Source: Lepidodermella squamata (lineage: Eukaryota; Gastrotricha). From it: 64,000 bases of DNA. Positions 1-10,961 of the stretch are shown here, piece after piece; the stretch's first letter is position 1, and each line of letters starts with the position of its first letter. The stretch covers positions 1,550,001-1,614,000 of the forward strand of contig JBLDXI010000013.1 in NCBI GenBank assembly GCA_047495785.1, in the 5' to 3' direction. A model generated the notes under the pieces. It did no database searches. It had not been told where the DNA came from and saw only the letters and a program-made list of their open reading frames with translations. Both the position numbers and the translations under genes were made by a program.

Positions 1-710
1 ATGTTCATTTCAGATTTCGTTGGGGCTGCTTTGATCACTGTCAAGTTGAATTGTTGTGCAAATTTAAAATAACAGCGAGGTTCTTTGAATTTAAAATACC
101 TCGGATATCGGATAAAGCCAACCATTGGTGGAATATTTCGATATAATAAGGCAAAGCTCTCTATTAATGGTGAAAAAGGCGGAATGATGGTTTGTGTGAA
201 AACCAAAGTTTACCGGCATAGCAGTGCCGACTGTTATCGATTCTCCAATACAGGGTGTTCATATGTAGCGCGCACATAAACCTGCGGCAAATGTTAAGGC
301 ATTATATGGTTTATGCGCTATTGAATTGCGTATTGAAGGCATACCTATGAAATGTGCTATAAGCGATATGTTTGATATGTTCATAACCGCACGTAACACA
401 ACAACAAAACTTCCGGAGTAGGTATACGCCCCAGAAATGTGAATATCACTAAGACTCTGATGTTAGCTCTGATTTATTTCTTGCATTCAGGTAACCTCAA
501 ATAAAGGTGAAAAAATAAAAAGATCCTGTTCGCTGATCAAAAATAGACTAAATAAATTGATATAAATTGATTGTTTCATTCGTATTTTACTTTGAGAGCC
601 GCTTATGAATTAATTCGACACCTTTGTGAAAAAAATGAGGTAAATACACCGATTCAGCTTTATTTCAAAATTATTGTCATTTCTCTCCATCCTTCCTGTT
701 TTTTACTTCA
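1..710. other. Gene-free stretch downstream of the ATPase gene
   Basis: No reading frame here resembles a protein and no RNA gene was recognised. The minus-strand ATPase gene ends at 711. A possible poly(A) signal for it (TTTATT on the plus strand, AATAAA on the minus) lies at 659-664. The one 64-codon frame at 85-279 has no recognisable content. Confidence 0.5.
659..664 (-). terminator. Possible poly(A) signal of the ATPase gene
   Basis: AATAAA on the minus strand, about 47 nt past the stop codon. Motif match only. Confidence 0.35.
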
Positions 711-3700
711 TTAGAATAGGAATTCGCGCTCGCCGAATGAGTCCGGACCTCCACGACGAATTGCCAATTTGCGCAGCTGGTCAACTACCATAAGGAAGAA
801 AGCGAATGGCATCGCAGGTAGCCACCAAAAACCGGAAATTGGAGCCATAAAAAATCTTGTTTGAAAGTATAGGTCTTTATGAATATTTGCCCTCGAGATA
901 AAGGTACTTACGCATCATTGATTCCAGGACAGTAACAGAGTAAAACTGCGATTGCGGTTTCGAAAAACATTCCGAAGAAAAGGTAATGGTTTCTCCCTTA
1001 AAACAAGATGAAAGTAATGCAAATTGAAGTTGGCAAACATTCTTACAGCCTTGATGGAACATTGACGATCTTCGTGTCTTGCACATTACGACACAAATCC
1101 ACTGCATTTCGACAATAGCGAGAAAGTATACTGAGTAGAGAGTTCTTTCAAGATGCTTTCGCTGCGAATAACTCCACTCTTGGCCGTAACTGTCCTCCAA
1201 ATCGTTTAGGCCTTTTGCCAATTAAAATCAGTAGAAAAAAGTTAGGATTGCCGTGAACATAGCTTACCTGGGCAATCCCAGCGGTCGGAAAGAGAGAATA
1301 TGTCCGAAAGTCTGAAACCATTTTCCGTCAAGCAGACAATGTAAGCCATAAAAGCTGCTGCTGCCTCAATCACTCCATTCTGCCCTAATAATGAAAACGG
1401 CAAACAGAAATGGGAATTGGAAAATTCATGTTGGAACCCACCGTAAGCTACTGACATCATTCGTCCTGTAATCATGGTATCTTTTTTGGGGTTCCGAGGC
1501 TTCCTATGCATTATATCTGATTCCGCGTGTTCGTAAGCCAACATAACCGCTTTGAAATTTTGAATTAGGACAGACTATATAGGAAATTTATAAAGCTAAA
1601 ACCTGGCGCCATGTCTGTGACCAAGCATATCACCAGCATAGCAATAGTGCCCATCGGTAGAGGAATTTCAAGAACAACGTAGGAGAGAGCAGCGGCAATT
1701 TGCGGAATATTCGCAACCAAAATGTAGCAAACCGTTTTTTTGAGGTTATCAAACAACAACCGACCCTCTTCGATAGCGAATACAATCGTTGCAAAGTTGT
1801 CGTCCAGCAAAATCATATCAGCAGCTTGCTTCGAGACATCTGACCCGGTGATACCCATAGCGATGCCTATATCGGCCTGTTTTAGAGCCGGCGAGTCATT
1901 CACCCCATCTCCAGTAACCGCCACGACGTTTCCGCTACGCTGGAAACCCTCTACGATTAGAAGCTTTTGCTGCGGAGAAGTGCGAGCAAAAACGATTTCC
2001 TGATAATTTGCGATGACGTCGTCGAGTTGGTTCGGTGACATTTCCCTTAAGCGATCGCCGGGAATGACAATTGCATTCGCTTTCTTGCCTGATGAATCAT
2101 TGCTAGCGATAATGTCCTCTTCAGTCACAGAATGGGGTGAGAAAATTCCGACCATTTTCGCTATTGCTTTCGCGGTCAAGGGATGATCACCCGTTACCAT
2201 GACCACCCTAATTCCGGCCTCTCGACATTTCCGCACCGCTTCTGGTACAGAAGGTCTCGGAGGGTCCATCAACGCGACAAGTCCGACAAATCGCAGACCT
2301 TTGAGTGGGAAATTCGGCTCTGGTTCTGTGGTGAAGTAATGATTCGGTGGATATTGATCGGCCGGGAGGAGCAGGTCTGCAAAGCCAAGAACCCTCTCGC
2401 CCATTCCGCCAAGTTCGCCATAGATTGCGTTGAACTTGGCCCGCATTTCTTCCGTGATAGGCAGCTCACCTCCATTAGCTTCGCCGAGCCACATTGTTGC
2501 ACACATATCAATGATTCGTTCCGGGGCTCCTTTCATCACAACCAAGAACCGTCGATCTTCCGTTCTCTTATGAACTGAGGCCTGAAATTTGGTAGCCGAG
2601 CTGAACGGTATTTCAGCTTGTTTCGGCCACTTGGAGCGGAAATACTCAACCGAGCCGATTGAAAGCTCGGCAAATTTCAATAGACCAGACTCGGAGCCGT
2701 CGCCAATACATTCTCGTTCCATAACATCGATTTCATCCTGGCCCTGTTTGAAAACGGCGCGGCTACATAGCGCAATAATGCGAATTAAGGAAGTCCAGCC
2801 AGTTTTTTCGGGATCCGCCATGTATTTTCGCGCAACTATCTGCTCTTTCGTAACATCAGCTATATGGATGTCATTGTTGAACCACAGATGCGCAACTGTC
2901 ATTTTGTTCTGCGTTAATGTACCAGTTTTATCGGAACAGATTGTTGATGTTGCTCCTAGCGTTTCGACTGCCTCGAGATTTTTCACCAACGCATTACGTT
3001 TAGCCATGCGTTTAGCTGCTAACGTTAAGCAAAGGGCTACTTCAATGATAACGCCTTCAGGAACATTGCCGATGATGATGCCGATCGAAAAAACCACTGC
3101 TCCGATCCAGTTTCGAGGATTTTTAACGAGGATCCATATAAGGAATATAACTCCCATAGTAATGGCAAAAGCTGTTAAGATCCCAAAGAAAAAAGGGTTC
3201 ATATCTTGAATTAAAACAAAAACTAACCGCAAATGACGTAAACAAAGAGTTCCAACTCTTTCGATAGCGTAGTTTTTTTCGGTTTGATACCGCTGGTCAA
3301 TCGGGCAATTCGTCCCATCACTGTGTTGTCGCCAGTTTCAGTTACAACAGCCGTCGCCGTACCCTCGACAGCAAAGGTCGAGAAAAATATGAGATTTTTA
3401 GTCTCCAGTGGGTTCTCATTGGTACACTCTGGAGATCGAACTTGAGGGTCGGACTCGCCTGTTAAACATGAGTTGTCAACTTTGAAACCGGAGCTTTTAG
3501 CGATTCTACAATCAGCTGGGATTTTATCGCCACCCTTCAGCACTACGACGTCACCAGGCACCAACTCTTCGACGGGAATTTGCTTGCTGGAATTCGACCG
3601 GATAACAGTAGCGAAAGAAGGCATGAATTTCTGGAAAGAATCCATGATTTTCGACGACTTGGCCTCTGGAAATAAGGTAGAAAAAATCAAGTAAAATTTA

Positions 3701-4475
3701 TTGATTAAAGCAAACCTTGATAGTAAGCAAAGATTGCTGTAATTATGACAACCCCAGACAATGCGCAACCAAGGTAAAGATTGTCACCGGGAACAAATTC
3801 GCTATTAGAATGTTGAATGCCGTACGCGATGAAGCACAGAGCAGAGCCTATCCATAGCATGACGTTGAAACCGCCAGCCAGATGACGCGCGAACTTGAAC
3901 CATTCGGGTAGAGACGGCGGCGGGCGGATTTTGTTCAACCCATACACATCGATTCGTTCTTGAACCTGGCTTTCTGTAAGTCCAGATCTGACCCTAGTTC
4001 CTAGCCGATGTTCAAGTTGATGTATGGTAATCCTGTGCCAATCAATGGCTGCCTCGTTTTTCAAGTCGTCGATTTCATCCTGCGCATTTTTCCCGCATTG
4101 CAGTAAACTTCCGCAGCATTTGTCGAGAAATTGCTGCCAGCATTGTTTTTGAACTTGTTGATGGGACATGACCGAGTTTTGTCGGGTGATTCTGCGGACA
4201 TGAGAGCCGCGGGGGCCATCCAACTCCTCGTCATTGGCGGCACTCGATGACAGTCGGGTTGATAGGTGGCTCGAACGATGCTGGTCGTCGACAGATTTGC
4301 GGCTTTCACTGTGCGACGCAAATCGGCTGCGCCGGGTCTCAGATGGACCGCGGTTCGCTCTCGGCCGGATTTCCTCACTAGCTGCTGTTGCGAAGACAGT
4401 AGGTGTTGAGTCCACCGGCGCGTTTATGGCGACGCCCTCGACCACTGTTGGAAGTTCAATCTTTACGTCAGCCAT
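711..4475 (-). CDS. Divergent Na+/K+-ATPase alpha subunit (P-type IIC ATPase)
   Basis: Eight exons join in phase: 4475-3716, 3665-3228, 3204-1603, 1549-1442, 1384-1268, 1211-1047, 996-912 and 855-711, giving 1,139 residues. The family pumps Na+ out and K+ in across the plasma membrane. Visible hallmarks are YYQEAKSSK, the actuator TGES, the phosphorylation motif CSDKTGT, GDGVNDSPALK in the hinge, NVPEG in M4 and CKTRR near M8. The N-terminal tail before the first membrane segments is long, about 170 residues, and basic/Ser-rich. Several ion-site residues differ from the canonical pump: IPQ for IPE in M5, Cys for the first Asp of the M6 motif, and QWIC for QWAD in M8. The exon 2/exon 3 junction needs a 23-nt intron. 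C. elegans has comparable divergent paralogues (catp genes). The family call is certain; pumping activity is doubtful. Confidence 0.93.
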
Positions 4476-4861
4476 GGAGGAATGGCTTTATAGCCCGAAT
4501 TCGACTCGTCTGCCGCGATTATTCAAACCTGCCAAAATACACTTCCAAGATCGTTTTATGTCCACGCTTTTGCGGAAGGACTTTGTGTAGTGCAAATCGA
4601 GCAAACATTCTGCGACGGTCTATAATGTGTACCATCTATTGTCCCATTAGGCAAGAGAGTCCTACTTACGCTCAAGATGTTTGCCATCGCGATGGCTGTC
4701 GATGACGTCATGACGAATCGGGTTAAATACCGCAAAATACCAGGCGATCTATTTTTAGTTACATTCACATTATTTATTATAATTGCAATCAAATCACGTT
4801 ATCATTACTCATTGGATCATCAATTGCTTTGATTCGAATGTCGACCTTGTGGCATTATCAT
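4476..4861. promoter_or_regulatory. Intergenic gap, probable ATPase promoter region
   Basis: A 386-bp gap between the ATPase start (4475) and the stop of the next minus-strand gene (4862). It should hold the ATPase 5' UTR and promoter, but no specific element was recognised. Confidence 0.3.
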
Positions 4862-5356
4862 CTAATACCCAGTCGCTTTTTTATTAACAAGTAGTGATTT
4901 ATAAAGCGCACTCTTTCTTCGTTCGTGATGAACATCATCGCGGAGTTTTCGAATTTGTTCTCTCATTCTTGCAAATGTATCCATACTGTTGGCATCGCTA
5001 GCTTGATCGGTTTGAGTGGCCGCACTTTTGCAGGCTGGTTTGCATAAGATCGCTACGGACCTAGTCCGGTCCGAAAATGCGTCCTTTTTCATTTCGTTTG
5101 AAGTCTTGGGGATGGAAGACAGATCTTTCGCATCTTTCGATTCGAACAGTAAGAAACGATTTTCGAATGGCGGCTTGTTTTCAGGTAGCTGCTGGAGAAG
5201 CCGGGGCACTTTCCGTTTCCGGGCCAAAAGTTCTTTCACAGTCGGCGTTCTTCTGCGTTTTTCTGTTTTTGGCCATTCGACTTTCTCATCATTTCGTACG
5301 ATAATCACGTTGAGAGTCGTCGAAGTTGGGGCTGGAAAACTATCTTCAGAGAACAT
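4862..5356 (-). CDS. Small basic coiled-coil protein, function unknown
   Basis: An uninterrupted 164-codon frame with ATG at 5356 and stop at 4862. The sequence is Lys/Arg-rich in the middle (EKRRRTPTVKELLARKRK) and ends in a likely coiled coil of about 35 residues (MDTFARMREQIRKL...HERRKSALYKSL). It has no signal peptide or membrane segment. Charge and composition look coding rather than random, and the overlapping plus-strand frames do not. No family was recognised. It lies upstream of the ATPase on the same strand, but 386 bp is wide for an operon partner. Confidence 0.6.
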   Translation of the reverse strand: MFSEDSFPAPTSTTLNVIIVRNDEKVEWPKTEKRRRTPTVKELLARKRKVPRLLQQLPENKPPFENRFLLFESKDAKDLSSIPKTSNEMKKDAFSDRTRSVAILCKPACKSAATQTDQASDANSMDTFARMREQIRKLRDDVHHERRKSALYKSLLVNKKATGY

Positions 5357-5989
5357 GTTTATGACTAAAGCGTTGTATACGAGTTAAAATTAAAAGAAAA
5401 AAGCCAAGGTTAAATGCTCAAAAAGTACGTAGATTGAGTGCCATCCAACGTTGGGTTTCTCTTCCAATGATGCAGGACCATGTGTTGCGTAATAATGAAA
5501 CGGATTTACGGGAGCTTATTAGTCCGAAGTCACAACTCATCGCAAAAAAATTGGGAAAATTAATCTGTGAGTGCTGTCGCTTGAGTCATTGCATGACGTT
5601 ACCTTGGAAGATAACTTTGATTAAGATGAAAAAATAGAGGTATTCTAGACTTCCCTTATAGAATTGTCTAACTTCGTCGACTTTTGGCTAGATAGAGCAT
5701 CTCTAGCATCAGTATAGTTGCTTGTGAACAGCAAATTTTCTGTTGCATTTTCGGCGAAATTCTCAATACCTGATCGAAATACGTTCCGCAAGAAGGAATT
5801 TGCTAGCTATTGGGAGGATTTTTCTAGCATAACTGCTCGTCAAATCAGCGTTGTGTTGGGACATGCTACCTCCATGTTAGACAAGTATAAGTATAAAATA
5901 ACATCAAGAGCATCATCATGGAGTCTGGAAGATTTTTACTTCAAAAAAACGCAAAACGGATTCATATATGATTTAATTCCCTTCGATGT
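5357..5989. other. Gap without a recognised gene
   Basis: Two plus-strand frames (5434-5637 and 5718-5993) read without stops but lack protein-like composition, and the second begins at TTG. Nothing else was seen. Confidence 0.4.
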
Positions 5990-7750
5990 TTAGCTACAGC
6001 AGCCATGAAGCACAGAGATTCCTAACAAATTGATTTGGTAAAGAGGCGAAAGTTTCTCAAGTCTCACTTCAACCTTGGTTAAATGCGATTTCGGCAGCAC
6101 ACAAAGCAGGCTATCCATCATAATCCCGCGGCGATTAACCAACGTCGGAAACGGCAGTTGAATCGCGATGTTTTGCTGAAACATCTCTGGTCGGAAATCT
6201 AGATTAATACGCGGCCATCGAACAGAGAACATTTCATTCGATGGCTTGATATAGGCCATTTTAATGTCAACAGCCAACCGGCCAACCTCTGATGAATTTT
6301 CACTCGGCGAGATACAGCCTTGTTTACACACCGAAAACAGCAAGGCTAATCGTGAAACAACCGGTTTAGACCCACACAAGCGCGTAGAATCAACCCGGCT
6401 AATCGGCAGTTGAACCTTGAAAACAGCTGGCAGTAATTCGCGGAAAGAAAATGCAATCAACGCGTCGTTTGCCACGTTAATGCCGTCGTAGGTTAAAATA
6501 TTCAAACTACGCCTGATATTATTCAACGTAGATTCTTCGCTGACAATATTTGACGCCAGTCGATCGCGAGACCGAAATCGTCTGTTGAAGGTCATGAAAC
6601 ACTCAGCGTCTTGCCACCGATTTGTATCGTTGAATAAAAAGGTATTCGGAACGTTGTAGCCAGCTAATTTCGGCGGTTCTTCGTAAAATCGATCGTCCAG
6701 ATCGACGCTATTCGTCTTCATTCGATCAATCAGCCGGTTAACGGCAATTCTGAAGTAATAAATCAAAAATTCAGCCGTCATTAGATGAGCAAGCGCCGAT
6801 GGGTGGTAATTATCGTTGCCGGCAAATAGGTCAAGCAAAAATTTTCCATTTATCGGGCCATCGCTGCTTGGGTCACAGAAAAACTGTTTCCATCCAATGG
6901 CTGGCAGTTGGTAATATTTAGCAACTCGAAGGTAGATGTCATCGGCCAAGTCGCATCGTTTCTCAGGTAAATACGCTGGGTTTGCTGTGAACATTTTCGC
7001 AACGTAAGGACTGTTCAATAGCACAATATGAATAGCTGGGTTACGGCGCCAAATAGTTCGAATGAGGTCTTCGAGATGGCGGCCAGGGCTGTCAGGCTGC
7101 TGGAAGCCTGGCAGCTTTTTATCCGTTGCCGCTCCGTCATTTACGGCGAATTCGATCATTAAAACATCTGTCTCATTCAGGTCGATGAATTCGGGCAGGC
7201 ATAAGGCGAAGAGCTCACTTCCCGTGCCACCCATAGCGCCGTTTTTGAACGACACCTCGACGCCTATAGGCTTGAAAATCGCCTCTAGCCAGTCCCAGAA
7301 TAGCGATGTATAGGACAGGGCGCTTTTCTAAAAAAAAGCGATTTTATATTCACAGTTTTTTTTAGTATTTTTTGTCACCGATAAACCGCCGCCTGTTGTA
7401 ATTGAACCTCCAACAGCAGCGACCCTGAGCGTCGGTTGTTTCGTTTCATTAGACCCATCACTTCTCTCTATAGTAGACAGAACTAATGTTTCTAGCAACT
7501 GGTCGAGTCGGGACGAGTCGCCAATCGTTTGCAGCGAACGGTTTACGAATTTCACCGTGTAATCGATCTGGGGAGCTGTTCGAAGAGCAGCTCTTAGCGT
7601 AGTAGCTAATGCTAATTGCTGCCTATTAACGGTGGCTGATTCTGCTGTTAAAAATTGATTTGTTACGGAGGCAACGAAGAGTAATAAAACTGGAAGATAA
7701 CTAATACTACGCCAATAATTAGACATTTTGTGGCAAATTAAATTATACAA
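5990..7750 (-). CDS. Secreted SGNH/GDSL-like hydrolase (paralogue of 18927-20609)
   Basis: Two exons, 7750-7379 and 7327-5990, joined in phase 0 over a 51-nt intron (569 residues from the first ATG; a second ATG at 7726 directly precedes the hydrophobic signal SYLPVLLLFVASV). SGNH blocks appear in order: nucleophile block VGGSITTGGG, block II Gly in NGAMGGTG, block III Asn in FAVNDGA, and block V NYHPSALAHL, where D-x-x-H is replaced by N-Y-H-P with His kept. It is probably a secreted esterase or lipase-type enzyme; the substrate cannot be told. The C-terminal half (about 240 residues) is an extra domain ending in a Cys pair (LHGCCS) that is shared with the paralogue. The intron sits at the same place in both genes, directly after the nucleophile block. 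Confidence 0.85.
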
Positions 7751-8211
7751 ACTTAATGATTCGGCCCTTCACCACAAAAGGTGAAGACTAATAAGCCACT
7801 GGTTTTATTAATATTATACGTGCAGACACCAGGTAGAATAGGCAGATTATTAAACGCTTTCAGTTGTTAATAAATTAAGATTAGTATAAAGATATTTATT
7901 TTTCGCCACGTGAGGCGGCCTTGTAACTCTTAGTTAACGTTTCTTAATGAGCGAATTCACGCTTCGCACGAATAAACATTTATATACTGGAGGAGTAATT
8001 TTCAATTATGGCGCTTCTCATTACTTCGTTCGTGTGGGAAAGAAAAAACTTGGGAAGCAATATGAGAGCATGGCAACGCCGTGATTTATATTCTCACTTC
8101 CACTTCGTGCCGTAACTTCAGGCAATTTTTGGCTGAGTTTTTTCGAGGATTAAAATAAGCGTGTTGATTCAGCAAACTTTGATATTTTGGGCCATGTTGG
8201 GGGGAAATATT
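7751..8211. promoter_or_regulatory. Upstream region of the minus-strand SGNH gene
   Basis: AT-rich 461-bp gap between the hydrolase start and a MITE. It presumably contains the promoter; no defined element was recognised. Confidence 0.3.
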
Positions 8212-8750
8212 TGACCGTTAACAAGAGTGATAAGTGGGAAATTGGCGAAATTTCGAACATCGTGAGATTTCGATGTCACTTTCAAGGCCGCAACAAACCA
8301 GGAGTCGAACGATGTCAGAAAGGTCGATAGTCATCAGGGTTGCTGAGAAAGCTTTCGAAAAATGCGCACTTAACAAATTAACTTTTTTTATTGCATCAAT
8401 TAATAATCACCACGCTATAAATTCTCATGTTATTTTCTTATTCGCAGTCGGCATTTTTTGAGGTAATCGAAGGTGAGGAGTCTAGCTAGATATTCAAACA
8501 TTTTTATGGCTCAAGCTAGTGCCTCTGCTTCAACCTAAATCGAAAGTTTTTTGGGCATCCCTTTGGGGTTACCCGTCTTTTAAGGAGGATGGGTGCCTCC
8601 CAGAGGTCTGAAATTTGAACATTTAAAAATCCTCAAGAAGAGATAAAATATCTTGCAATCTAAGAATCATCCCTCTTCAAGTCACATTTTGAGATTTGCG
8701 GGAAAATAAACAAAACTCGCCAAACCCCACTTTGCACTTATTGACGGTCA
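8212..8750. mobile_element. MITE copy 1 (family also at 17147-17712)
   Basis: A 539-bp non-coding segment bounded by imperfect terminal inverted repeats. The left end reads TGACCGTTAACAAG and the right end, reverse-complemented, reads TGACCGTCAATAAG followed by GTGCAAAGTGGGG. The interior aligns with the copy at 17147-17712 through blocks such as GTCGATAGTCATCAGG and TTATTGCATCAATTAAT. It has no coding capacity, so movement would need a transposase in trans. Target duplications were not clear. Confidence 0.7.
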
Positions 8751-9600
8751 TTTCTGATCTGCAAATTTGGGCAACTTTACGAATTTTATCTGATTTTTGG
8801 CATTTTAAACCATTTTTGCGTGAAATTTGGCAGTTGGCGGGAAATCTATACGATTACCCCGGGTTACGGTAGGACTTTTTCCAAGCCATCACTGGGTTAT
8901 CTCTGAGACTGGAAAAATCTATCTTGTTCGTGTTTTTTCGAAAGTTGAAAATAGTCGTCTATCATTTTCACCCGGCATCACGTGATGAGCTTCCAGATCT
9001 GAGTTCAACGCAAGTCTCATATTTTTGTAAACGTTCTTTATTAATGAGGACACATAAATATCATTTGTAACCATGATTTGTCAGAAAAGATGCTCAGAAA
9101 AAATATATTCTAATAAGATCAACAGTTTATCCCATCGCAAGAATGCGTAAGATCATGAGAGGAGAGACGGAAAGACAAGGTAAACACAATTTGAGAAATG
9201 TCGTACATAAGCGTGATTGTTGACATTGCAGTCAGGAGTTACCGGAAGAAAATTAGGCTCTATATCAAAATGTCGTTCTGGTATTATAGGTATTCTTTGT
9301 CTTCGAAACAAAAATGAGAGCCGTGTGAATATTGGGACAATACATTTTCCCATCTCTATTCAACAAAGGTTTTATACAACGCCGGGCGAGATTTAAATGG
9401 GGTAGTATCGGACGGATGGTTAAAGCAGCCTTTTTTCTTTTATGGTAATAAACTTTCAAACATGAGGATCCACGGATGGGAACATTCGACGTCAAATGAT
9501 AAGCAAAAGGCTATTACAAAAAAATACTTCTATTTTGCGCATATAGAGAACAACAGAAATAGCGAATGCAATAAATTAAGCAAAAACTAGCGAAAAAAGA
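8751..9600. other. Gap without a recognised gene
   Basis: About 850 bp between the MITE and the 3' end of the Cys-rich gene. Short frames at 9153-9495 show no protein-like features. It probably includes the 3' UTR of that gene. Confidence 0.4.
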
Positions 9601-10961
9601 TCAACGGCAAGGTCCAGCGCCCATGCTGTGGCAACCGCAGTAGTTGGTTTCAAAGGTGCAATGGCAAGGAGCGCACTTGCAGCAGCTGAGAACTGGGCGA
9701 AATTCGAATCGCGCGCCTTGCAACGGGATCGGCGAGCCCGCCAGCCCGGCGGCGTAGTTCGGCGACACCTGGTAGCTGTAGTAGCACAGGTCGCAGCTGT
9801 CACAATTGCCCTTTTGTTGTTGTTGTTGTTTGGTTGCTTTTAGGACGCTGGAAGCGCCGTTCTTCGACCATACCCCGCGCTTGCTGGGCTGTGTCGGCGT
9901 CGTCTGGAAGCCGTCGTCGATCGACGAGTTGTTCATGAGTGTTGTCGACGACGCGCTCGAGTCGTCCAACATCGAGTTCGACAGGCTGTTGTTGTTGCTG
10001 CTAGACGATCCGTAACCGAACAGGTCGTAGCCGCGATTTTCATCGCCAAACCCGCCGCCGCAATTGGTTGTCGCTTGAATGACGTTGTCAATCAGCCGGT
10101 CCATCATCGGCTCCGAGTCATTTCGTGGTGAAGAACTCGCTGCAGGCCTAGGACCATCCAATGCCGGCGGAGGGGAGCCGACGTTAATCGTATTCATTCG
10201 CTTTTGTGAGCCGCCATCAAGAAAAATAGATGTATCTATAGAAGGAAAACAGTATCTGTTAGGCCAAGAGTAACATATGTAAGAGATAGGCCGAAGGTTA
10301 ATAGGTGAAGAAGATTTCATAAAACGCGTGCTCTTGAAATTGTTCAATCGTGTGCTGGCCACTGTTAGAATTTTCCCGAAGCCTGGACACGTGATAAATG
10401 TTCAAGCATTTTCGATGCGTACACAACAGTGATCTAACATGACAACTTCTCGAGCTTGGAAAATGGACGTAAAATTTCCCTAAAAAGTATCCCTCACATG
10501 TCTAAAAAGGTCAAATCCTGCCTGGTCAAAAAATCGATTTTTCTATTTTTTATAAAATCCCTAATTGAGAGTGCAAAATTTCTCTATTGGCTATTGGTTT
10601 TATTAGTTTCCGATATCAAACGATGAGTAAAACAGGATGAAAAAAGCTACTAATGGTACATTTTCATTACAACCTAAATCCAGTTAGAAGGAAACATCCT
10701 CAATCGAAAATTCCTCAACCCTTGAGTTGAAATGTTTTTTTTATGTAAAAAAAAAGAGATGAATTGAAAAACAGTTTGATAGCGTGAAAGAAAATTGAGA
10801 GTAAAGAGTTATCTATTCGGAAAACCCTATTTTTACCTGACATTGCAAGAAAGGCAGAAAACCGCTGAGGCAGTAGACGAATTCTTGAAATTGGAATAAG
10901 ATTTTCACTGTGTGTAATCTTCTTGCTGCGACTCGGCTCAGTCAGGCCAATTAAGTAGTCG
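9601..10961 (-). CDS. Unrecognised Ser/Asn-rich protein with a Cys-rich C-terminus (5' incomplete)
   Basis: At least two exons fit. Exon 10961-10837 has acceptor TTTCTAG and donor CAG|GTAAAA. Exon 10361-9601 has acceptor CTAACAG and stop at 9601. The phases match: the first ends one base into a codon and the second completes it. Neither begins with a credible ATG, so upstream exons are expected further right. The protein has a Pro/Ser/Asn-rich middle, a five-Gln run, and a C-terminal 65-residue segment with many CxxC and CC pairs (CDSCDLC, SCCKCAPCHC, YCGCHSMG) that could bind metal or form disulfides. An extra intron ending at TTCTATAG near 10230 is possible. No family was recognised. Confidence 0.55.

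Noticed and set aside
1740-3209. Plus-strand frames across the ATPase gene
   Set aside because: Antisense to the clearly coding minus-strand exons; no independent protein features.
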